Part shown: in pieces, positions 10,501 to 19,100 of the stretch
Position numbering within the stretch: position 1 is the first letter of the stretch
How the letters are laid out: every line of letters starts with the position of its first letter
NCBI RefSeq assembly: GCF_000217935.1
Contig: NZ_AFHI01000045.1
Location: 62,001 to 126,000, forward strand
Source of the DNA: Rheinheimera sp. A13L
Lineage (GTDB): Bacteria; Pseudomonadota; Gammaproteobacteria; Enterobacterales; Alteromonadaceae
Direction: 5' to 3'
Length of the DNA: 64,000 nucleotides
The notes under the pieces: model-generated
What the model was told of the DNA's origin: nothing
Databases searched by the model: none
What the model saw: only the letters and a program-made list of their open reading frames with translations
Program-made: the position numbers and the translations under genes

Positions 10501-11268
10501 TTGAATAGCAAGTTCCTGCAACGGAGAAGCAGTTCCGGATAAGAACGCCTGATACAATGCCACAAACTCTTGAATTAACAGTCCCATTGACCAGCCATCA
10601 GAGACGATGTGATGTATGTTGAACAACAAGGCCCCATAAGGATAATACTGGCCGGACGATTCCTGAACAGGCTTAAGTTTTATGTAAGTAGCCCGCAATA
10701 ATGTCCCACTACTAAAATCAAACACCTTGGTTGCATTTTTGTTCAGTTCCTGCTTAAACGCTTCAGAGTCCGTGCCCTCTGGCGACTCAGACAAGTCCAG
10801 ATACCTCAGTTGAAACTCACTATCATTAAGTATCTGTTGGGTAGGTTCGCCATCTGTTTCGATTATACGAGCGCGCAGGATTTCGTGGCGGGCAATAATC
10901 TCTCTAAGGGCTTTTTGGGCAATGGCGTGTTCAAAGTCACCTCTAACAGTGAAGGCCATTGGCATAGTGTATTCCGATGACTCAGGGTTCATCTTACTCA
11001 TCAACCACATACGCTGCTGCGCATGCGAAAGCGGCAGGATGTGCAGATCTTGCTCGCGAGGCACTATTGCTTTTTGACTACTGGTGCTCGCTGCGATTGG
11101 CGGGTTTTCCTGCAACCAGACAATAAGTTCTTCTTTATAACTTTTGATAAGGGCCAGTTTATCTTCTGACAATACTCCTTTAGCCGCTTTAGCTTTAAGC
11201 TTGCTTTCATTAAGACTAACGATAATACCATCTTTGGCCAAATGGCTGATCAACTGTTCCATGTTCAT
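4567..11268 (-). CDS. NRPS5, two modules (betaHD-C-A-T-C-A-T)
   Basis: 2233 residues, incorporating residues 9 and 10. Order: TubC-type docking domain (about 1-55), C (HHIVSDG), A, T (GGHS), C (HHIAFDG), A, T (GGHS). Both C domains look like ordinary LCL domains, so no epimerisation is expected. Codes read by eye: module 9 D-I-E-V-I-G-T-V-T-K (acidic Glu, basic substrate likely, nearly the same as modules 1 and 11); module 10 D-M-V-S-F-T-H-V-C-K, which I cannot assign. The module 10 A domain belongs with the module 6 A domain (both share STAE and VTPAIR motifs). The C-terminus ends TEEGEI, an acidic tail like those on the other subunits. The ATG shares one base with the stop of NRPS4, so translation is coupled; a second Met at codon 3 is an alternative start. 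Confidence 0.95.
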   Translation of the reverse strand: MNMEQLISHLAKDGIIVSLNESKLKAKAAKGVLSEDKLALIKSYKEELIVWLQENPPIAASTSSQKAIVPREQDLHILPLSHAQQRMWLMSKMNPESSEYTMPMAFTVRGDFEHAIAQKALREIIARHEILRARIIETDGEPTQQILNDSEFQLRYLDLSESPEGTDSEAFKQELNKNATKVFDFSSGTLLRATYIKLKPVQESSGQYYPYGALLFNIHHIVSDGWSMGLLIQEFVALYQAFLSGTASPLQELAIQYGDYVMWQRHALTHDKLQKQLDYWHQHLQNVPTLHSIPLQTNRPKIRSTSGRIVERTLSLSQTEGVRQTAQHYELTPFMLIHGVFALVLAKHGGNNDLVIGTPVANRQKQELSQLIGLFVNTLVLRSNTNHLSWGDYLNHIRQINLDAQANQDVPFELLVELCNLPRDKSHTPLFQIMLSMDDTLSEEGDLQGLELQPLEEDEATTRFDLDLTVEFTREGLYLELLYDHGLFDEHRMAIMMDNICHVLTNQSLTAQTPMSDISLLSGLEQKQVILRSQGHHHDIGEVKSVLELIAANAMQAPQQIAVVSESGQLTYAELLHQVNILAQKITEHGVSTESIVAISMGRTLERIIATLAVLQAGAAFLPLDSILPTQRLDDILSDAQPQLLLLDASAQQNFVDFKLPKMLLQQNDFEQATDEALPELQTSVSRNDLAYLMYTSGTTGKPKGVQVEHGQLLDFVVGITKDYGLIPRDSVLHFSSFSFDIAIEEVFGALAAGSTLVLRNELAGRDLKHFWQLCQQYNVTVVSLPTAFWEQLCFEHSIPVAKSLRLVIIGGEAVNLENVSAWFNKPGQMAALYNTYGPTETTVTASSYLMSGVPQGYATVPIGRATQNTQLYVLDEYQNLLPNGCVGELYIGGKGVCRGYLNRPELNQERFIPDPFSSDKNARLYRSGDLVRYHSDGNLIFIGRTDDQVKIRGYRIEIAEVEVQLAKCDGVGVVAVIPQEIDGEKRLIAYVTLTKEITKSEIVTSLSANLPDYMLPQGIVLMSQLPVNSNGKIDKRQLPAPEAEAFIFDEQVAPQGPVEEALAEIWASLLKVHSISRNEHFFRKGGHSLLAIRLISEIRSKLGWNVDIAAVFDYPVFHEFAANLEQTPRSSRSEVIPVLPRDNNYFPLSYAQTRLWFIDQLEGGSPQYNMPTAWKVSGEFNVEQAELALALLIERHETLRTVFREMEGQPCQVILDEHSFKLKRLCLTHLSEAEQASELAAQLVLDANLPFDLSQDLMFRATFVSLNNLGDKKQGVLLINTHHIAFDGWSDGILLTEFSTLYRQLAGGELAQLAPLPLQYVDYAAWQKDWLAGDKMQQQLAYWGEQLANVPILHGIPLDYPRRTVDEHKAKWFFASVPPEILRSLEQVAQKYDLTMFMLLHGILSLVIARHSHSDDIVVGTPVANRRNTQLESIIGFFVNTLVLRVNTDFQSLEDYFSHIREVNLQAQRHQDVPFETVVQHCKVSRTASHTPLFQILFTMDTNEETTIELEGVNFEPLDSGESYAKFDLDIGAKIDEEGLHFSWTYDASIFKEERIKQMQRHLKNAIESLCSKVGSKSSDTIPVADIELLDEAESHLLLHQFNPATPLQSCELTLDKMIAQQAQQTPDKIAVRYKDELLTYAQLDRQSNRLAITLQRRGVGSDDLIGLCIDRGIDMVVALVAILKAGGAYVPFDVALSEEIIRKRWQQITPKVTLVSENTASIFPEEHCCLINSALNSEVAGDTYDAISHMDSLGYVLSTSGSTGEPKHIAMPHRALVNLLQCMRNDMTIDNKDIVTLQFASIGFDMSFVDIFLPLVHGGTVVMLSEVHRLDVNYLIQLYQDNKVTVSNLPYAMLNTISEYLRNKSLRLTDLKYIFSTAEALKVTPAIRHFFKEHSQVRLFNHYGPSETHVCTALALKGEPDSWPEFPTIGKPLMNTRVYVLDHHQRLTPFGAVGELYVAGECLAREYLGREDLTAERFVADPFSATLGQKMYRTGDLVRFSSDGELLYIGRQDNQVKIRGFRVEPGAVEQQLTYCPDVQSCVVVVVKAANGENKLIAYVEPKTQQNNWQETSLHYKNWLLQELPDYMIPSAFIKVTDWPLNTNGKIDHKCLPKVAMDYELVEYKAPQSETERDLVSIIAGLLQLNQSELSIRANFFELGGHSLMAVRLANEIEHHFLSGKERFDIKTIFDVEDLEEMAYKIDLVVFKLNKLILAKEIVKSSSEEFTEEGEI

Positions 11269-14200
11269 TATAGTTCTACCTCATCAAGCTCTTCTTTATT
11301 CATATTTTCCAGGTTGTTCACCAGATGCTGATGCATTAACAAATCACTAATCACCGACGATAACTCTCTCACCGTGGTGTTTTCAAACAGTTTTCTGACA
11401 TCAAGTTGAATATGGAATGCCTTATTGATGGCGACGGTTAACTGAATTGCCATCAAAGATTGCACCCCTAATTCAAAGTAGCTCTCCGTGACACTCATCT
11501 TGCTACTATCAATTTTTAATAACTTCGCAAAAATGCCTACCAGTTGTGCCTCAATATCATTGCAAGGACAAACATAACCCGTTTGCAACGCTAACATGTC
11601 AGGCTGAGGTAGGGCTTCAATATCAATCTTTCCTGACAGGGTTAAAGGCCATTTACTCATAAATACAAAAGCTTTGGGAATCATGTAATCTGGCAGATTA
11701 GACTTTAAGAATATTTTGAGTTGACGCGCCAGCTCACCCACATATACTTGTTTTTCACTTTCGGTAATAAGCCAAGCCACCAGTTGCGAGTTAGAGCCCT
11801 GTGTTGAACTTTCCTTAGTGGTCACCAGTTGTACCAGTGCTGAGGAAATTCCCTTGTACATGGTAAGCTTATTCTCAATTTCAGTCAGCTCCACACGGTA
11901 GCCTCGCACCTTAACCTGGTTATCAATACGTCCGACGAAGGTGAGTTCACCATTGCAGTTTTGTATCACCTTATCACCACTGCGATAACAGCGCTGTGCA
12001 GGCTTTCCGGCTCCCTCAAAATCGATAAATTTGTCACTGCTTAATAGGGGTAAATTCAGATAACCCTGGGCTAATGGACTGCCAGCGATCAGTAGCTCAC
12101 CAGGCACTCCCGCAGGACAAATATTGTTGTAGCGGTCTACAATAAAGAGCCTACGATTCCCCAGAGGCTGTCCCAGTTGAACGGATCCAATATCGCTATA
12201 GTCAATTTTCTTGATAGTACTGGTTATTACAGCTTCTGTGGGGCCATAAGCATTGTATAAAGCGCATTGCTTGCTATACGTAAGCTGCAGCCAACGTTTT
12301 AACAATTCTGGTGCTGGCGCTTCACCACCGATGACGATATGACGCAATCCGCTATTTTGCCACATGCCTTCTTCTGAACCATTGATCAACTGTTCCAGAT
12401 AACCCGGAGAAAGGTCGGTAATGCTAACCTCATAACGCTTCAGAAGCTCAAAAAACTCGGCCGGTCCAGGTAATGACTGATTCCGTAAGCACAGGGTGCC
12501 AGCAGAAAATAACACCGCAAAGCATTGCTCATAAAATGCATCAAATGCAGGGGATGTAAATTGCAAGGCGCGATCAGTTTCGTTAATACCTAAATAACTG
12601 ATTATTGCCGCTATATGTTCACAAATAGCCTGATGCTCAACCAGTACACCTTTGGGCTTACCTGTGGTACCTGACGTATAAATCACATAAGCGATATCAG
12701 AACCTTGCACAACTGGCATTGACACCTTACCCACAGCAACCGGAGGTAAGAAGGTGGGGTCCAGTTTGAGTACTTCACAGTCTTGCAACTGTTCCAGCCC
12801 GTAAACATTAGACTGACTTATAAGCAAGCGCATTTCACTGTCTGTTACTATATCTGTAATGCGTTCAATAGGGCTGTTAGGATCCAATGGCACCAGTGCC
12901 GCCCCAGCCTTAAATATCGCAAACATGGCAATGAAAAACTCGACATCGGTCGTCATACAAACACCGATCCGTTCTCCTTGAGTAACATTTCTGACCTGCA
13001 CAAGATGCATCGCCAGAATATTAGCCTTTTCTTCCAGCACTTGGTAACTCAAACGTCCACCTGGCCCAACAATGGCTTGTTTGTTGGGATGTGCCAGAGA
13101 CACCTTTTGCCACCAGTCGACCAAAGTATCAGCCTTTAACTCAGGCGTTTCATGGCTGTTATTGCTGGCTATCAGCAAACTCTTAATTTCATCATCAGAC
13201 AACATTTTTATCTGACTGAGCGGCTTATCTGGTGAACTCACAAATGCCTTTAACAGAGCCGTTAAATAACACTCAAAAGTCTTGATTGTTTGTTCTTTAA
13301 ATAAGGATACATTGTATATCCAGTTGAATTTAATCTGTTCCTGGCTCAGTAAAACGTCTAAAGAGAAATCAAATAGCGCGGTATTTTCTTCTGTATCCAG
13401 AGGCTCTATATGAATGCCCTGCAGCTCACTTTGCGCTTGATCTCCTTCGCTTTCCAAAGTCAACTCCACCTGGAACAAGGTATTATGAGTCGGATTGTTG
13501 GAAAGATTCAGTTTTTCCACCAAGGTGGCAAAAGGCAAATCCTGATGAATCTGCGCATCCCGGTTAATAAGTCGAATTTGCTGCAACAGTTCTGCACATG
13601 TCCAGTTCTGATCTAACTGGCAGCGCAATGCAATAGTATTCACAAAACAGCCAATCAGAAACTGGGTTTTAGCGTTAGTTCTGTTAGCAAGTTGCGTCCC
13701 GATCACAATGTCGTCAGATTCACCAAGACGTGCCATCAGAAGGCTAAGGGCAGCATGAAACAACATGAACATAGAGACGCCTTGCTGGAGTGCCAGAGCA
13801 TGTAAGTTCTGACTCAGCTCCTTATCCAGTTGTCCACTGTACACAGCTCCTTTATGAGACGCATGTACCGGACGTTCGTAATCTGTTGGCAGAGTATGCA
13901 AAACCGGTGCGTCTTGCAGCTGCTGACGCCAGTAGTCTATTTTTTTTTGCAATTGAGCTTCATTAAAATGATGACGCTGACTTACCGCAAAATCCAGGTA
14001 CTGAAAAGGCAACAGGGAAAGTTCTGTTTCCTGTCCTGTCTTTAAGTTTTGATAATGATGTGCAAACTCTGTCACTAACAAGTTACCGGACACACCGTCA
14101 GAGGCAATGTGGTGCATGCAAATCAACAGTACACCCTGCTGTTGCTGGCTGCCGTTTTTTAAGCTAAGAAAAGTCGCGCGCACCATAAGATCTCTCTTTA

Positions 14201-14771
14201 AATCAAATGGTCTGGTGGCATCTTCTTGGATTCTGAGCATCACTTCTTGCTGCTGCTGTTGCAAACTCAGATGACTCAGATCTTGTCTGTTAAGATGAAA
14301 TTTAACGTCGTCTTTAACAAACTGGCGGGGGCCGGCAGGTGTATTTTTAATAACTGTGCGTAATACTTCGTGGCGCTCCACGATGCGGGCAATAGCGGTT
14401 TCAATGTGATCCAGATTGATGTCACCAGAAACAGTAAATGCTTGATGAATGCTATATACGGCCTCATCACCCTCCAGTTGATTCAACGTCCACATACGCT
14501 CCTGAGCAAAAGACAGAGGATACCCCTCATCTGAGTGTCGTTGCACAGGGGTGATCGCAAACTCACTGGTACTATCGTTGCCGACAGAGTAACGCAATAA
14601 AAAAGCCACTATATCTGACTTTTGAGCCTTAAGTTTTTCAAGTATCTCTGTGGGGACATCGTTATGTTGAGATTTGATTTTTAATTTCCCGTTCTCTAAC
14701 GAGACAAGTATTCCGTTTTCTGACAGTTGCTTTAGAAAATCCGCAATTTTTTTAGACATATCTGTTTCCAT
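11268..14771 (-). CDS. NRPS4, single module (betaHD-C-A-T)
   Basis: 1167 residues, incorporating residue 8. Order: TubC-type docking domain (about 1-60), LCL-type C domain (HHIASDG, about 80-510), A domain (about 540-1050) and T domain (about 1070-1135). The code read by eye is D-A-E-D-V-G-A-I-T-K; two acidic residues at the 239- and 278-equivalents strongly suggest a basic amino acid (Arg, Lys, Orn or Dab). The carrier motif is LGVQSL instead of LGGHSL; the serine that accepts phosphopantetheine is kept. The tail ends LDEVEL. It starts 101 nt after the hydroxylase gene, an unusually wide gap for this operon. Met5 is an alternative start (GGA seven bases upstream). Confidence 0.95.
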   Translation of the reverse strand: METDMSKKIADFLKQLSENGILVSLENGKLKIKSQHNDVPTEILEKLKAQKSDIVAFLLRYSVGNDSTSEFAITPVQRHSDEGYPLSFAQERMWTLNQLEGDEAVYSIHQAFTVSGDINLDHIETAIARIVERHEVLRTVIKNTPAGPRQFVKDDVKFHLNRQDLSHLSLQQQQQEVMLRIQEDATRPFDLKRDLMVRATFLSLKNGSQQQQGVLLICMHHIASDGVSGNLLVTEFAHHYQNLKTGQETELSLLPFQYLDFAVSQRHHFNEAQLQKKIDYWRQQLQDAPVLHTLPTDYERPVHASHKGAVYSGQLDKELSQNLHALALQQGVSMFMLFHAALSLLMARLGESDDIVIGTQLANRTNAKTQFLIGCFVNTIALRCQLDQNWTCAELLQQIRLINRDAQIHQDLPFATLVEKLNLSNNPTHNTLFQVELTLESEGDQAQSELQGIHIEPLDTEENTALFDFSLDVLLSQEQIKFNWIYNVSLFKEQTIKTFECYLTALLKAFVSSPDKPLSQIKMLSDDEIKSLLIASNNSHETPELKADTLVDWWQKVSLAHPNKQAIVGPGGRLSYQVLEEKANILAMHLVQVRNVTQGERIGVCMTTDVEFFIAMFAIFKAGAALVPLDPNSPIERITDIVTDSEMRLLISQSNVYGLEQLQDCEVLKLDPTFLPPVAVGKVSMPVVQGSDIAYVIYTSGTTGKPKGVLVEHQAICEHIAAIISYLGINETDRALQFTSPAFDAFYEQCFAVLFSAGTLCLRNQSLPGPAEFFELLKRYEVSITDLSPGYLEQLINGSEEGMWQNSGLRHIVIGGEAPAPELLKRWLQLTYSKQCALYNAYGPTEAVITSTIKKIDYSDIGSVQLGQPLGNRRLFIVDRYNNICPAGVPGELLIAGSPLAQGYLNLPLLSSDKFIDFEGAGKPAQRCYRSGDKVIQNCNGELTFVGRIDNQVKVRGYRVELTEIENKLTMYKGISSALVQLVTTKESSTQGSNSQLVAWLITESEKQVYVGELARQLKIFLKSNLPDYMIPKAFVFMSKWPLTLSGKIDIEALPQPDMLALQTGYVCPCNDIEAQLVGIFAKLLKIDSSKMSVTESYFELGVQSLMAIQLTVAINKAFHIQLDVRKLFENTTVRELSSVISDLLMHQHLVNNLENMNKEELDEVEL

Positions 14772-14872
14772 GACAATCTCGTCCTTGAGGGTTTGTGTGG
14801 TTAAATAAGTTAATATTTAAAACGTCGCTGCTTTACCCCCTCTACGGGTGAATAAAACAAAATAGTTAATTG

Positions 14873-16123
14873 TTAGAAAGTCACCATATCGCCCATAACA
14901 ACACAGAGTTTGCGATCTCCTGCAAAGGGCGCTCTGGCATGGGCCATTACAATATTGTCCACCAATAGAAAATCACCAGCCTGCCAGTCAAAGGCAAACT
15001 GTGCCTGCATGTATGCATCTACAATCAAAGCAATATCTTCGCCAGATATGGGTTCACCATTACCAAATAGACAGTTTCTGGGGAACTCGTCTACCGCAAA
15101 CATGGCCTGCATGGATCCCAACACCTGTTGTGGAAGGCACAATGGATGCCAATGAGTAATCTGACTCACCCAGCATTTTTCCCTGGTAACAGGGTGCTCC
15201 ATAAATGCGGGTCTGACAGCTTTGGTAATCAGGCGACAATTATCACGCCATTGATAAACGATTCCCTGCTGTTGGCATTTTTTTTCCACTTCCTCTTTAT
15301 CATCAGTATTAAATACCGTTTGCCACCCCAGTCCAAACTTGTCAGTCTTGTGATAATGACGCACATACATCACCCCAAGTTCGGCAAATTTGCTCAATAA
15401 CTCTTCCGGCAATCTGGCGCAAAACTGTCGAGTATCCACTAAGGGCGTCTGCCCACCTAGCGGTGCAGGCTTGAGACAGCTAAAGGCGATTTTTGAAGGC
15501 CAGCTATGATTAAAAGTATTCTCGTTATGCCACAACAAAAATTGTTCGTTAGCATACTCTACCGGAGACTGTACTCCTTTTATGTTAGCGATTTCCTGAT
15601 GTTCTGTATTACTCACATAGAGTTCAGTAATAAACTGTTCAGCAAACTGTTTGACTTTCTCCGGACTGTCCAGACCTGTTCCCCGAAACAATAATGCACC
15701 ATGGCGGGAAAGCCTGTATAGCAAGTGTTCTTTTTCCGGAGGTGAAAGCTGCCATGTATTCCCGGTTGAGATGTCCTCTACTGCTGGAGTAACCATAAGC
15801 AGTGCTGCAGAATCAGAGCTTAACTGCTTCAGCTGCATGTTTGCCCACTGGTTTTGCTGCCCATCTTGTTCTTGTAGCTTTTCTTCTCTCAGTAGGGCTC
15901 CTTCCGCGAGGGTAACCTTTTCCACCACAGGTTCAGAATAATTGAACCCGCCTAAGCTTTTGAAATAACCAATAATAACTTGTTTTTGCTGCTTAATTCG
16001 GGCCAGTAACTGACTGTCAGGTGGAGCACCAGTTGCTGAGGTTAACTTTAAATTACTGTCAACCAGTGACAATTGAATACCTGCATCAGCCAGTTCGGTG
16101 ATGAATGCGTGAGTATCAAACAT
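14873..16123 (-). CDS. SyrP/TauD-like Fe(II)/2OG hydroxylase with N-terminal docking domain
   Basis: 416 residues. Residues 1 to about 58 resemble the TubC-type docking domain found at the start of NRPS2-6, with the same pattern of a hydrophobic helix, GIQLSL strand, NLKL strand and IKQQK helix. The rest is a TauD/TfdA-family oxygenase with HNENTF (His199 and Glu201 as iron ligands), distal His395 and Arg404 for 2-oxoglutarate. The closest pattern I know is SyrP, which beta-hydroxylates carrier-bound Asp in syringomycin biosynthesis. It begins 2 nt after NRPS3, whose A domain has an Asn-type code, so carrier-bound Asn is the likely substrate. It has no acidic docking tail of its own (ends GDMVTF), so it is expected to dock as a terminal partner. 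Enzyme class is firm; substrate and docking are inference. Confidence 0.9.
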   Translation of the reverse strand: MFDTHAFITELADAGIQLSLVDSNLKLTSATGAPPDSQLLARIKQQKQVIIGYFKSLGGFNYSEPVVEKVTLAEGALLREEKLQEQDGQQNQWANMQLKQLSSDSAALLMVTPAVEDISTGNTWQLSPPEKEHLLYRLSRHGALLFRGTGLDSPEKVKQFAEQFITELYVSNTEHQEIANIKGVQSPVEYANEQFLLWHNENTFNHSWPSKIAFSCLKPAPLGGQTPLVDTRQFCARLPEELLSKFAELGVMYVRHYHKTDKFGLGWQTVFNTDDKEEVEKKCQQQGIVYQWRDNCRLITKAVRPAFMEHPVTREKCWVSQITHWHPLCLPQQVLGSMQAMFAVDEFPRNCLFGNGEPISGEDIALIVDAYMQAQFAFDWQAGDFLLVDNIVMAHARAPFAGDRKLCVVMGDMVTF

Positions 16124-16125
16124 CG

Positions 16126-19100
16126 TTAAATTTCCATTTCAAACATAGGTCTACCCGATTCTTTTTCAGCAGCATCCAATGACTGAGTAACCCGTAACTT
16201 AAATATCTCACCTAATAGCTCTCTCAAAGTCAGGTCATACAGGGTGTCAAGGCCCACTTCCGCCTGGAATTCCAGCTTTATTCCATGCAGTAGCGAAACC
16301 GCCAACAGCGAATGTCCACCGATTTCGAAGAATCTGGCATCGGTGCTGATGGCCTCCGGCTGCTGATTTAATAGTCGCGCCCAAAGCGTCAGCATTTTTG
16401 TTTCTTCTTCTGATTCAGGAGCAATGTGTACTTTCGTCTGCACCTGTATATCTCGCAGTAAACGGACTTTATCCAATTTACCATTGATAGTCATAGGAAA
16501 TGTCTCCACAAAACCTATCACTCCCGGCACCATATAGGCAGGCAGCGAGTGTTTTAACTGCTTGACCAGTTGCTCTGTTACCCTTTCCCGCAGTACTGTT
16601 TGTGGCTCTGAAGCTTCTGTCGTCAAAATACAAGCAGCGACTAGTTTATTGATCTGTCCATTCACTATTTCAGGAACTACTACGCAGTCCAACACGGCAT
16701 TGTTTTTCAGAACCACCTGTTTAATTTCGGCTGTTTCTATACGGTAACCGTTAAATTTCACCTGTTCGTCAATACGGTTAATAAATATCAGATTTCCATC
16801 TTCCAGACAGCGAACATAATCACCCGTTTTATAAAATCTCTCAGCCTTGCCTGACTCAGTAGTCACATTCACAAAAGATGAACTGGTCTTGTCAGGATTA
16901 TTGAGATATTCAGTAGCAAGACAAACCCCCGCCACGTAAAGCTCTCCTATTTCTCCTGGCGTAACAAGAATACCCTGCTCATTCATGATCCTGACTTGAG
17001 TATTTTTCATTGGGATACCTATTGGTAAGCTATCCCCTGAGATACTTTGCCGGGGTACTTTGTAAACAGTGCAGCCAACCGTGGCCTCAGAAGGACCGTA
17101 CTCATTATAAATGTGGCTGTGCTGCAACGAATCAGCTGTTAATAGCTCAACATCTCTTACCGCCAGCGCTTCCCCGCCCACCACTATCTGGTGCTGCATA
17201 TGAGCAGAAAGACTGCTACCTAACATGGTCTGGTGTAGTGCCTTAAGATGAGAAGGTGTTAGCTTAAATAGCCAGTTTTGAGAGTCGGAGTTTTGCAACA
17301 GTTGTTGCAACAAGGAAATTTCATCACCTGTCTTTGGCACTATGATCACTTTTCCGCCGTTACACAGAGGCAACCACAAACTGGTCACCGTGGCATCGAA
17401 ACTCAGAGATGTGCAGATCACACCACCTACCACATCATGATAATACAAGTCGGTTGCAGTCTTAACATAGTCGGCAAGACTTCTATGGGAAATAACCACT
17501 CCTTTAGGTTCACCTGTGGTGCCTGAAGTATAAATAACATAGGCGGGCTGCTTGGGATCTGTTGTATCCGCATCCCGAAAAATCTCACCTTGCTGCCACT
17601 GCTCAGGTGCACAGCCAATTACAGGCACGCCAATATGTTCGATACTTTCCAATTTATTCAGGTCAGCAACAATGCAGCAGGCCGAAGATAATCCCAGTAC
17701 CTGCTTTACCCGTCCCAAGGGCCATGACTCATCCATTGGTAAATAGGCCGCACCACTGCGCAAAATAGCAAGTACTGCCATAATCTGCCATGCTGAGCGA
17801 GTGCCGTACAAGGCTACCAATTCACCGGGCTTTGCCCCCTTGCTAACCAGCTGTCCAGCTAATTTCCTGGATAGTTCATCCACCTTTTGGTAGCTATATG
17901 CCTGCTCATTGAATATCAGCGCGATGCGCTCTGGATCTGAGGCCAGCCTTGCATCAAATAGCTGTAACACATTGGGTAATTCGTTTTGCGTTACCTCGGC
18001 AGGTTGAGTTCCGCTTGTCCATACAGACCAAGCTTTATTTCCAACCGAAGATGCAGCATAAACGCAATCAGATAAAGGTTTTGTGCTGTCCTGAAGTAAA
18101 AATTGTACGGTTTCCTGATACTGAGCCAACAGGGTCTGGACTGTATCTTTGTTAAACAAATCGGTATTAAATTCCAGAGAAACGTGGAAGTTATCTCCTT
18201 CAATTACATTCATTAGCAGTTCGAACTGACTGCGCACAAGATCTGAATCGAGACTCTTCACTTGCACATTGCCAAGATTCAGTGTTGAGGAAGAGCGCTG
18301 ATGCATTGAAAACACCAACTGCACTAAGGGTGCAATTGCTCTGTTGCGCGTCGGGTTTATAATTTCAACCAGTTGATCAAAAGGTACATTCTGATATTTC
18401 AGGGCATTAACCGTATTATTTTTGACCTGTGCCAAAAACTCAGCCACAGATTGTTCAGCAGCACAGTTACTGCGCATAACTAACATATTGACGAAAAAAC
18501 CGATAAGGGGTTGCAGATCCTGATGTTCCCGGTTGGCCACCGGCACACCAAGCACCACGTCCGACTGATGAGACTTTTTCGCCACTAACAGTGCAAAGGC
18601 GCTTTGTAAAAACATGGCTGTGGTCAAACCTTGCTGCTGGCAAAAATGCTTAATTTGCGTACTCAGTCTGGTGTCGAAATCAAAGTTAACCAAATCACCG
18701 TTACTGCTTTGCTTTGCCGATCTAGGTCTATCCAGCACCAGACTATGCACCAGCGGCATACCAGTCAACTGTTGAGTCCAATATTTAATGGCCTGCTGCT
18801 GTTTGCTATGTTCAGACTGGGTCAATTGCCAGTTGGCATAATCGCAATATTGAATATTGAGCTGCGGCAATTGCGCTGTCTGGCCTTGCCGGGTTGCATT
18901 ATAAATTGCTTCAAACTCTTGCTGGAAGATACCCGCGGACCAGCCATCGAAGGCTATATGATTAATATTGAAAAGCAGTACATGGTACTCTTCTGACATT
19001 TGCAGGCATTGCACCTTTACCATTAGATCCTGTTTTAAATCGAAGGTTGCTAATTCAAACTCTCTGGTGAGCTGCGCAATCTTGTTCTGAGTAAGTCCTT

